From Metopolophium dirhodum (taxonomy: Eukaryota > Arthropoda > Insecta > Hemiptera > Aphididae): a DNA stretch of 64,000 nucleotides. Below, one piece after another: positions 50,701 through 61,850 of the stretch. Position 1 is the stretch's first letter. Each line of letters starts with the position of its first letter. The DNA is taken from contig NC_083568.1 in assembly GCF_019925205.1 (NCBI RefSeq), positions 5,198,237 through 5,262,236 of the forward strand. Reading direction: 5' to 3'. Position numbers and translations under genes: made by a program. The notes under the pieces are model-generated. The model had not been told where the DNA came from. It ran no database searches and was given only the letters and a program-made list of their open reading frames with translations.

Positions 50701-51645
50701 GGGTCAAGTGGGATAAATGAAAATAGGGGTAATTGGAAACAATATTAATTTTTTATCGATGGGTGGTGATAATAAATTCTCATTTGACCCTTAGCCACTA
50801 AGTAATAAGGGGCAAATGAAATATGTATACATTCAAGTAATATAAATCAATGCTAATAACAAATATTTCGATGACTTAGTTCAAAAATGTTGTAGATATG
50901 TGAAAAATAATAATTTTATACTAGAACCAATTCAAGTTTTTTTTATTTTGTATGTATCACCGAAGAGATTAAGGAATAATTAAACCAAATTTAACTGTTG
51001 TAATGCAATGCTTATTTACCATACCAATAATATATAAGAAAACCATAAATAAAAGACATTTAAAAGTTAAGTTGTGGCTTGATCTTAAGTTAAAACCGTA
51101 CTTAACACATTTATTAAGATATACCGCCAACATTTTGGCACAATATCATAGAGGATAAAAATGTTGTAAGTGCTCATTAACACATTATTATTTATTGGAC
51201 AACTGTTATAAGTACACAAAGTATAAGAATTAACACATTTTTGAAGTAACAATAAAGTATTACTGGTACTTACCACAATAAACTACTCTATATGACAGTT
51301 CAAATATGACAACATGTACTATATCAGATACCTACCTATCACATTTTTGAAAACATTAAATATTAATATTCCCTAAAGGAACAGATACTTAATCTATTTT
51401 CGTCCAAAAAGTACTTTTTTTTAACTAAAATCTTTGAACTAAGCCATCTAATTTTTTTAATGCCCCTGAGGTCATTCCTACAGATAACATACTTACAAAT
51501 TTGTTTGTTTACATTTACCCCAAAATATATGTTGAATTTGTGAATTAGATCATAATGCAGAAATTGCCTACCATTGTTGTGACAACTAATAACTGTATTA
51601 AATATGGGAATTTAAAAATATTGCTTACAATTACCCCACTTGACC
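50701..51645. mobile_element. Non-autonomous TIR element nested in family A copy 7
   Basis: Ends GGGTCAAGTGGGATAA and, inverted, GGTCAAGTGGGGTAATTG bound about 945 bp, preceded and followed by ATA. The family A sequence (TTTTTGAGCTATTTG before, AGTAAATTTTGAGT after) resumes across it. No transposase frame was found; the superfamily is unclear. Confidence 0.68.
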
Positions 51646-52162
51646 ATAAGTAAATTTTGAGTCTTATTAGTTTTTTTAAATTATTGTCGATAAAATATTT
51701 TTCGCTAGTCAAATAACTTGAAAATGTAATACAACGGTTCTTATAAGTTGTTGTTAGTGGAAATTAAAAAATAAAGTTGAAAATAAATCTACAATAATAT
51801 TTATGACCGTCTGGAGTTAAAATCTTGATAAAATTCATCAAAATCACGAAAATTTGCAAATTATTTCAAGTTAAAAAATAATAAAATATTGTCTATTTAT
51901 ATATAACATTTTACATTTTTATACAAGATTCTTCTTAAGTTTTCCTACATTTAACAAAAAAATAATTTACCCGAAAGTCGAATTCTCATGCAACGATTTC
52001 CTTATTTTGTTGTTATTCAAAAACTATTAACCGTACTTGAAATGTTCATGAAATGTTTATTTTGTAATTTGAAATTTAAATAAAATGGTATTCCTTGGGT
52101 CAAAATGCATGACAATTTAATACAAGGTTCCTTATAAGTTGTTATAATATCAGTTGATAAAT

Positions 52163-52386
52163 TATTATTATTATTTTGTGTCAAGCAATCTTGTATATAA
52201 ATACGACTAGGATTAAAAAGAATTAAAAGAGTAGATGGGGTACAATGGTAGATAGCTTCCACGCAGTGTACCCCGGGCAACGTTTATCGGCTAAAGATCT
52301 ACCACTGAGCACGCAGAGAATCTTTTAGTTTTGTGTCAAAAGGTGCACAATAAAATCTCTGCACCACAAACAACCTCCCTTTCTAT
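52163..52386 (-). mobile_element. SINE-like retroposon nested in family A copy 7
   Basis: Exact 11-bp direct repeats AGTTGATAAAT at 52152-52162 and 52387-52397 flank 224 bp. The corresponding place in other family A copies reads AGTTGAAAAATATT without interruption, which confirms the insertion. On the minus strand it contains a tRNA A-box-like GCTCAGTGGTAGATC and ends in an AATAATAATAAT tail. This suggests a Pol III SINE different from the one at 28224; no clear B box was seen. An inner direct repeat TTTTGTGTCAA at 52174 and 52329 is unexplained. Confidence 0.65.
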
Positions 52387-53308
52387 AGTTGATAAATATT
52401 AAATATCTATATGCCAGATTTTTTTTCATAAGTATTTAAGTTCAAATATTGACAAAATTTATCAAAATCTCGAACATTTTCAAATTTACTGTAGTAAAAA
52501 AATTGAAAAATGTTCGATTTTTATTGATGAGGATTTAAAGTTTAAAACAAGGATTCTCCTAAATAGTTCATACTATAACCAACAAATCTAAAAAAAAAAT
52601 ATATTAACACAGTTATTTTTTACAGACATTTTAAGTTCAAGTTTGGATGAGATTACATATTAAAACCAAGAATAACGATTTTAGTTATTTTTTTGTAATT
52701 TAAAAATATTATTTGTGGGTGTATGAAAGTATGAAACTTTTAGAGTATATTATTATATTATGTTATACACCCAATGATATTTTAAAATGTAATTTTTTTG
52801 ACAAAAATTAATTTAACTAATGACTAATAGTAAAATAAATTACTTTAATCACAATAATATCATCAAATATACTTACTAATATTATAGGCTGACAGTCTTC
52901 GCCCAGAATCATTTTTCGTACCTGTACAATGATTTTTTATAATTAAATTCAAATGTATCACCATCCATTACAGTGGACTCACTTGCAATTTACTGCACAG
53001 CAGAGTGACACCCACTTACCCGTTTTTTCTTCGTAATTCCGAAATTTTATCTGATTACTATGATAGTTGGTAAAATTGGCATGAGGTAGGTCTATTTTGG
53101 TAGAAAACACAGCCTGGATTAAATAAATAATATAATAAAAATATGTATATTATCATTGACTATTGAGTATGTTTACAATATATACTCAAATATTCATCGA
53201 TATGTAATATACACACAATAGTGGTGTACTGGTGTAGCTAAATAGCCTATTCAGGACGCCGCGTGTTCATCATTTTACAATTGAAATTTGAAATGCAATT
53301 TTAAACAA

Positions 53309-53776
53309 AAAACCGAGGAAGTAGGTCTGCTGTATAGTAGGTTTGAAAATTCGAGTGTACTTCCACTACTTCAATAGAATAGGCCATTGTAATGGATGTA
53401 TTAAATTTGAATTCATTTGATGTAGGTAATAGGTATGTACCTACTATGTAGTATACTAGTATGTACCCGCTGTACAGCTTTATATAAAATGATTCTGAGC
53501 TTCCACTTCTCTCTTCTCTTGAGTGCTTTATAGTTTCGTAAATATTCCTGTTTTTCCAAAATTGCATGATGATTTTGAATTTGATAAATACTGGGAATTT
53601 TTACTTCTGTCTTCCCAAAGTATAAACAAAATTCAACTTTCTACCAAAAACCACCCTCAATATTGAAGATAGAACCAATTTTTTTTTTGCTGTAGGTATA
53701 GTGTCTCCAACACAAGAAAAACAAATCATTGAAAAATCAATACATAGATTGTGCTCACTGCTCAGATTAGAATCTA
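53309..53776 (-). repeat. Repeat family A, copy 8 (inverted, short)
   Basis: On the minus strand it begins TTAGATTCTAATCTGAGCAG, TGTATTGATTTTTCAATG follows, and it ends with CATCCATTACAATGGCC and CAGCAGACCTACTTCC. Both family ends are recognisable but the middle is deleted. Confidence 0.65.
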
Positions 53777-55195
53777 AAATTGGGTAATCAGCAATAAATT
53801 AGGTATTTTAATTATAGATTACCCTTTGTATCATTCATACGAATTGTTGGGTAATATTATCATGTTGGTGCACTTTGGCACCATGCTGTTTTCCAATCAC
53901 CAAAATATTTTGGTAAATAATTGTTAGTTGCTGAAAATATAATGATATCATTTGTCTGTACCTGCTTCAACATTAGTCTCAATTAATTTGTAATTATTGT
54001 TAAAAAAAAAAAAAAAACAATAATAATATCGTAAAGCCAAATTAATAGGTACCTCGTATTTATATAATATTTATTAGTACAATAATGATTATTTTTAATT
54101 GTAGGTATTTTATATAACATTATTATTGCTATAAACAAATCAACGATACATTTAATTTAACTATTTGAAATAATAACTACTGAGTATTGATTTTCCATTT
54201 GTTGCAACATCAGTTATGATTTTATAAACAATAATGGAATAATAGAAATTATGTAATAGTACTATAGTAGTAATAACACTTTCAGAATCATGAATCATAA
54301 TTATTGAATTTTGACGTACAATTGTTACAATTAAGTAAATATTTACGTTTTTAATATACCTACATTTATATGAATTATATAATCAAACTTAAAAGTATTA
54401 AAGTTTGAATTAACTTTAATCTTTAAATGTAATAATTATTAATTATTTAGTCAATTATTATTATTTATTGATCATTGTTTCCAATCTATAATACCTTTTT
54501 ATCGTTAAAAAAATAAAACCACTTTAAGAAACTAATTTATTTTTATTCCTCCCAGAATTTAAAATTGTAACGTTATATTCAAACCAAGAAAATCAAAAAA
54601 AAAAAATGACAAAAATATCTTTGGAATCGATTATTTTTTTTTTTTAAATCATCAGTTACAGAAAAATAAGTTATAATTTTTGGTAAAGATGAGATGAGTT
54701 TATGAACAATAACTTTTGAGAAATGTTCTACCTAACAGGAATCGACAATATCAAAGTCATAAAAAAAAAGTTATAATCAGAATTTATAAAATTCATTATA
54801 AATTAGTAACAACTAACAATAGACGCACAAAAAATCGTCTGTAGCATAAGTATTTCGAGTGATTCAGTGATTGGCAATTATCAACGTTCTACTTCATTTT
54901 GGATAGCCTATATACTGTCTAAAGAAAACCCATTTTGATTGGTTCTGCATTTCATATTTTTTACAAAAAAGATCGCTGGAAAAGATGCATTCTACTAAAA
55001 AAAAATGTCTGTGTATTTTTCTGTGAAATATAGCGATTTAGTAATTTTTCATTACTGACGAAGTCTCGTCATTATTTTTTTGCCTTGATTTTGTGGCGCC
55101 CCAATTTTAATCCGTCTATTGTTTTAATTGTGTTCTACAATAGTTATCGGCAAAAGTCTTGTGTTTAGTTACAAGCTCTTGAATAATAGATCGCA

Positions 55196-55298
55196 ATGGC
55201 GACCGTTCTTGATAGAATGGCCCAGCTAGGTGCCGCATCAGTACGTCATGCTACGTTTGCAGTTATCTGTGTGCTGTGGCCTGTGGGCATCGCTTACG
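55196..55298 (+). CDS. First coding exon of an unidentified secreted or membrane protein
   Basis: ATG at 55196 opens 34 codons ending at a consensus donor (G|GTGAGC) at 55299. The product begins MATVLDRMAQLGAASVRHAT and continues FAVICVLWPVGIAYG, a short N-region followed by a hydrophobic core like a signal peptide. Composition is markedly GC-richer than its flanks and the start context is good. No downstream plus-strand exon was found before 64000, so the rest lies beyond a first intron of at least 8.7 kb. I do not recognise the family. It could also be a chance open stretch. Confidence 0.5.
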
Positions 55299-58200
55299 GT
55301 GAGCCATAAATTCATATTTAATAAGTTATAATGACCGATACAACGTGGAAATGAATTCGTTTGATTGTAATGAGTACCTATGCAAAACTACAGGTCTGAC
55401 CTAAAACTGAGTGGATAACATATACCTACTGACTTAACAAAATGTAAAATTTAAATAAAAAACTTATTTTACAGTAATAAGAATTTTTTTCATATTATCA
55501 TCGGTGTGTCATAATAACATTTCCTAGTTTCACCAATTAATATATTGATAGATTAAAATAAGGTTATCAATTAATTTTTCAAAGCACCATAATAGTATAT
55601 ATTACAAACCTATAGATTTCGTGGACCTGAAAAAAGCATTTTTAAACTTTCGAAAATTATGAATACTGAATAATATTTAAGTCCGATGCTCGGGCGATAC
55701 AAGTTGATATTTATTATGTGTAATAAAATTAAATAAAACATTTTTATGAAAATTATAAAATGTAAATTATACATTTTTACCTACCTTTATAATTTATACG
55801 TTGTTACGTTAGTTGATGAACCGATGACGTGTGCTTCGATGCATTAGGGCCACCTGAATTTGATCCACAATCGGACATCTCTGAACCCCGGACCATTCAG
55901 ATTACCTAGCGTTGTTATTCAAATTGCTGTGGAAGGGGGAGTGAATTTATAAGTTGCGACGTAACATTCAATAGGCATTTTACATTTTACAATATTTGGC
56001 GGAATGTGTTAGGTGATCTTTATTTTGGACTCATCTATAATAATATGATTTGATTGTCTATGTGTTTTATAAAAAATCTATTGTAAAATAAATCTCAAAA
56101 TATATTTTAATATTAGATCGAACATGCATTGCCTGTATTAAAATAATGTAAATGCAAAATTCAAATTTATGAGTTCATACAATTATTAATTTTTTAGATG
56201 GGTAGGTAGGCACTTATAAATTTCTAAATTATAAGTTTATTAATTATTTATGTTCATTACAAATAGAAAGATTGCATGTTGTAGAATTGATACTAATTTA
56301 GATTATAATCGTTGTTTTAAGGCGATACGCGTTTGACACTCATAATGTGTATGGTAAAAATAATAGATACGAATAAAAGTGCCAGTTACCTACGTCAATT
56401 ATTTTCATTGGCTGGATAAATATTATTAAACTGTCCGTTCTGAAGTGTTTTAACAAAATAAAACATTTATTGTTTGTAGGTATGTGTGAGAATATTACAG
56501 TACTTATAATTTATTTTTCTTTAATTAATTCTGTTTGTTTAAAGTACTGCAAAGGCTAAAGCACTGGACTGCGAATTGATATGTGGTCAACAATATAAGA
56601 TAATTATATAACGTACTACTACTTACATACTTATATTTATATAAATATACACGCCATATGTTATTAGGTATTAAGGTACCTATCTAATACTATTATTTTC
56701 GTATAGGTATTTGTAGACATGTTAAATATGTTGAACTATGAATATCGAATATTATTAATGTATAAATTATAATTATAAAATGTTAAGTTTCTAAAAGCTT
56801 TACATGTTTATAGTTTGTACTCAATTAGTTATTAAATAAGTCAGTAAGTATAGTTACCACTTTACCAGACACAAATTATCAAATAACAAAAAATACCACG
56901 ACTTTCCATAATATTTTTATTTTTTTTTAATTTAAAATATATGATTAAACTACTAAAAATGTATTGTTATTTACTTTAATTTTATTATTTGCGTATTTTT
57001 AAATTTAATAATAATTAATGAGAGAAACATTGATATTTTATTTTATTTTAATAAATAAAATTGTTTAATTTATTTTTTTTTTATTCATGGTACAGCATCA
57101 ACTGCTAAGGTTGTTAGCTTGTTTAATTTGATTAGCTATATTTGATGTAATAATAAAATGGTTAATTAATGACAAATAATAATGTTCAAAATTCTTATAA
57201 ATACGTGTCACATAGCACATAGGTCATATAAGTAGCTATACTGATGAACAGAATAACTCACTAGGAATGATGATTGACGGTTTTAAAAAAGAAGTGTGGT
57301 AAGTTTTATCACTTTAAAATACCCAGCTGTTTATTAAATGCACCAATGTGTCGATGTAATTTTTTAATTTTTGCATAAATAAAGTTGGACGAGTACTGGG
57401 TTTGTATTTTTCTTTTTTCTAGTTCTACAAAAATATTCTAATATAATAATACCTTGCTAGTAAAAACTATGGATAATACCTTTATTACCTAAATATTTAT
57501 ATGCAACAATATGCTGTTGAGAGCTTACTTCAAATTGCCATACATTTTTTTTTGTTAACAATATCGTAATAAATAATAATACAAAAATAATACAAAAATA
57601 AAACATAGACTAAGTATAAAACAATATGTGCGAATAGTAAAAAAATATTATCTTTCTTGCCAGGCAATTTAATTTATATTTATGTTGGTAAATATATTTA
57701 TGCAATATAATATCGTAAAGTGTTTATAATATTACGCTTCATATCTACATATTTTTTTTTATTTTTTTTTTCGGTACACGGCAAAGACGTGTGTGTAGGT
57801 ATATAAACTTGCATTTAAACGAATAAGTTCAACACTATACTACGGAAACACATTTTTTTTACGTTTACCTTCGTGGAACTATAATATATATTGATATATA
57901 ACATTATAAGTGTGCTTAAAACGTGTTATAGATTGCCTTTCTAGACGCAGGTATTACCGATTACCGGTAGTATTCGCGGGCGCCGAGTGGGCAAAGCATA
58001 TTATTTTTTCCAAAGTAGGTAGAGAAAAATACATGCAATATTTTCCTCAAAACTTTTGTTTTATGAAAAAATAATAATTTCATCGAAATATTGAAAACGT
58101 TATTATTATTATTATAATATACAGACTTGGAGAGCAAACTGATTTACGTGCCAGCATAAAAAAAAAATGCCGGAGCAAACGTCCGCGAGCGCGGGGGTAA

Positions 58201-59029
58201 ATGTTTTTCGAACGTGGTAGAGAATAATGTAAACAATCGCTACGCCAAATTTTAGAAGCAAAAATATATGCGATATATTATATTATACATGTATAGACAC
58301 AACACCCTATAAGCATGAATTATTTTTGGAAAACCGGAAAAATGTTCGTATTATACTAGTAGGTTAATAAATCCTGGTATACTCGAGAATAGAGATTATC
58401 AAAAATATGTATTACACATTATATCGTCATGTCGATCACTATATATAATATAAATGGATAATAATGCATAATAAATTAATAGACTGGAAGAAACTTTTTC
58501 GTCTGGTGAAAACATATTTTTGTGCGACGCACATTTTTCAGTTGCCATTATTTTATAAAAACAAGCAATATACGCGTACCACTCTTCGTACCTATATATA
58601 CTTAAAACGGTTTTACATAATAATTACTAATTGGGTGCATTATTGTATGCCACCCGTCTGCCTTGTACGTTTTCCTTTTGATAATTATTTCACCAATGAT
58701 AAAAAAAATTAAGACCTTATAAATTAAAATTAAAAGTATTAATATTTGTATAAAAAAGTTGAGTACCTACCTACTTACTTAACCTACTTATGAAATAATA
58801 CGCTTATTTAATATTATTTACCGAACGCAGTTCTAGCGAATCCCGTCAAAGCAATCACACAAGTTTATAGGTACCTCTACCTATTTTAAGATGGATATAC
58901 ATACAAAACGAAGTCCCCGTTAAAGTATTTTATATTTATCGAGATTGAACGTTTTTACAGTAGTAGCAGCAGTTATATCCAACGTTATATTTTAAAGAAA
59001 TAATATCACATTAAATATGCGAAGAGAGT

Positions 59030-59512
59030 GTCAGCGCACTATTTGTTCTCTTCGTCCTCCAGCCCGTACACAACGTCATAACAAAATCGCGTTCAGCAGA
59101 TCCAATTTTGTGATGTTAACTTTTAGCTTTAATGTATTAGAATAACCTGACCTGTACTATCGAACTTAATTTTTGCAATGTTACTGCGTGTTTTTACGAA
59201 ATTTAAATTTGTGTGAAGTTATGGTTTTATGAGTGCCTACTATAGTGCCTTATATAACAACATTTTAAAATGCTCATATTATTATGTCGCACAGCAATAT
59301 TGAAATATCGTTACAAATCCAACGATTACAACGTCTAAACACGGATACTGTTCTTAAATTTGAGTTAAACGATAGGTAAATTCACTCTAATACTAAAGCT
59401 GTAACAACACAAAATCGTTTCTGCTGCCGAATGCAAATTTTTCGTGTTTCGCGTGTGTCAGAAGGTGAACAACAAACATTCAGCTGAGATCCTCTTAACG
59501 ATAGTGTTAATG
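59030..59512. repeat. Foldback family B element, copy 4
   Basis: The left arm starts AGAGTGTCAGCGCACTATTT and the right arm, inverted, AGAGGATCTCAGCTGAATGT. Both continue with TTGTTCTC- or TTGTTCAC-like and CACACG/ACAACG segments. An internal TATTAGAGTGAATTTACC (inverted at about 59377-59394) ties it to the copies at 19026 and 36112. Diverged, non-coding. Confidence 0.55.
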
Positions 59513-61263
59513 TTAATAATATTGTTATAACTCATAGAGCATATTATAACATTATCGTTGTGTGCCATAATTCATAATCCAAATATTGTATAGAAGTGTA
59601 TTTACTTATTAGTTGAAAATAGAAAGGCTTATCAAATTTCAAATAAATTCTGTACCAATAGGCAATACTATAATATTTTTTGGTATGATGTCACAATGAA
59701 TTCAGTAAACTCAAAAACCTGTGTATAAATGATAACAAAATCAATTATTTTGGAAAGATTGACGTTCTGAAATGTTCAAATGTTTGATACGATGTATGTA
59801 CCTACTATTGAATTGAAAACCCATTTACTACTCTCAGACTACCAGGGTACCACCAGCTACTTGTATTACATTCAGACTATATAGATTATAGAATATATTA
59901 TATCTATGATATTTTTCCGCCCTAATTGTTGATGAGCGTCCTGCAAACGTCTTCGATATAATCTTATAGGTATTATATAAATAAGACGTACCTATATGTA
60001 AAATGATATCTTTGCATCGACATTTTTTTTTTTTAAACAATTAAATTAATTACATATAGGTATCTAAATAAAAAAAAAAAAACACAAGTAGGTACGCTAT
60101 TTTGTGGAATTATTTAGCCATTTTTCTAATTCTAAAAATTACATTCGATTTGGAAATTTGGTTTTAATATGTTGTTGTATTGTAATTTTAAAATGTATCG
60201 TTGTGTAGGATCTTATAACCAATACTATGGAATTTCATTCAATACAGGTAAAATAGGCAGGTATAATATATAGGATAATACTGTGTACCTTTATTATATT
60301 ACTCTGTAGTCTTCAACTAACTGTATAATATGTTGAAGATGGGGGATGGTTAGTTGACGGATCATATTATACTCCATCTGTAATAACCTTATTGACATGA
60401 CGTTTACGTCCATATAAATAATAGCAATTATATGATGGATTTGAATTATTTGTTTTGGGGGTTGTTAATTTTTACCGCTGATCCACTAAAAAAAAAAAAT
60501 TGCTGCGAGAGCATCACTAAACAAATTTGTGCTCAATACGTATGAATATATTATGTTATAGATACACGTTACACGATAATGACAACATAATTTCAGAAAT
60601 ATAATATTTAACCAATGAGTTTTTCATAATACGCTGTCGGATAATTTTGATTACCTTCGTACTGAACAGCGAATTAATGACAAATTACAATCATGTACAT
60701 TTTTGTGAAACATTTTTATAGAATAGGTACCTATATATATATATTGATTTATCCGTTTCCTAAATTGTAATTTATATTCATCTGATTACAAAATTCTTCT
60801 ACTAAGATATTGGTGATATATTTTATCATTCCTAAATTTAATACTCTTTGATAATTACTTTTAATTAAACTGTGTTTTCGTGAAATTAAATTAGGTACCA
60901 CGAAAAACTTGTTGTTCTGATCCTGTCAAAATATTTTACAAAGTAACACAACTTAAATAATATTTTGAATTTATTCATCAAAATAGATGAAGGTTATTCA
61001 TATCCAAAATCAATATGTTTTGAAATTATTCTACAGAAATGTCTATAAGACAATAGTCCATTCCATCTGTCACGAACAGTATTTTATGAAGAAAAATAGG
61101 ATGATTTGCATTCGCTTGCGTAAAACATTCAATGTTTTCAATTTTATACTTTAAAGGAATGGAGAAAAAATAATGTAGAACAAAAGTATTTGTGTATTGT
61201 TTTTTTTTTAAGTAATTTTATTTATTTATATATATATATTTAAATATATTTGTATAGTTTTAT

Positions 61264-61289
61264 AATAATAATAATAATAATAATAATCG
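61264..61289. repeat. AAT trinucleotide microsatellite
   Basis: About eight uninterrupted AAT units, followed by an imperfect extension. Confidence 0.85.
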
Positions 61290-61850
61290 TAATAATAATT
61301 AATGGTTAACAGTTATTCAATCTATATAGTGTACCAAATAAGGTCTATTAATATTATTAATTATAGAATAATAATATATATATAACATTTTACAATGTTT
61401 TCTTACTAAAATAAATAAACAAATAAATAAAATACAGCAGACTAGTATGTTATTTCAAGTAAACATGAGCAGATATTCAATCCTAACGAGGTAGGTAAAC
61501 AAATAATAAATTAAAAATAAAAATAAATTAAGTCTTAAATAATGTGTTCACAATAATTTTGATCTTATTGATAGGTATAGGTACTAAAATTCTACATTGC
61601 TGGGTATGCTATGTAAATCAAAACAAAATTTACGCGAGTAATAAATAAAATGTAAATACAAACAAATGATCGAAATGTTAACCTTAAAATAGTTTTCTTT
61701 TTTATGGTGTAGATATAGTAGTCTACGTTCTTTTATTTGAAATAACTATATGTTTTTATTATATATGACACACAAATATAATAAAGTTGTTTAGGTTCTA
61801 AGAGAAGAAGAAGGAAGTTATCTTAAGCATATTTTAAAAAGGCGTCGTAT

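Larger units (their letters stand above)
50089..53024 (+). repeat. Repeat family A, copy 7 (interrupted by two insertions)
   Basis: Begins GATTCTGAGTGGAATGATGA and ends CAGCAGAGTGACACCCACTT. It includes the family block CATCAAATATACTTACTAAT and CACCATCCATTACAGTGGAC. It is stretched to 2.9 kb by insertions at 50701-51645 and 52163-52386. A segment near 50435 (GAAAGTGAATCTAGTTGGTA) repeats the interior near 15058, so part of the length may be an internal duplication. Confidence 0.75.
49349..55195. other. Region downstream of C2CD5: 3' end and nested mobile DNA
   Basis: The first 400 bases should be the C2CD5 3' untranslated region, with AATAAA at 49738-49743. From 50089 to 53024 lies a family A copy containing at least two other insertions, and 53309-53776 holds an inverted copy. 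From 53780 to about 54800 nothing is recognised except AT-rich sequence. The last 300 bases precede the signal-peptide-like exon at 55196 and probably include its promoter and 5' untranslated region. Confidence 0.6.
55299..61850. other. Gene-free stretch, probable long intron
   Basis: No open frame here resembles a conserved protein. If the exon at 55196 is real, this is its first intron and the myosuppressin gene is nested in it on the other strand. A foldback element occupies about 59030-59512 and an AAT repeat 61264-61288. Short GC-rich patches near 57950-58000 and 58150-58200 hold nothing recognised. Confidence 0.5.

Noticed and set aside
58464..58712. 82-codon plus-strand open frame
   Set aside because: AT-rich composition, no domain and no good start context; probably chance.
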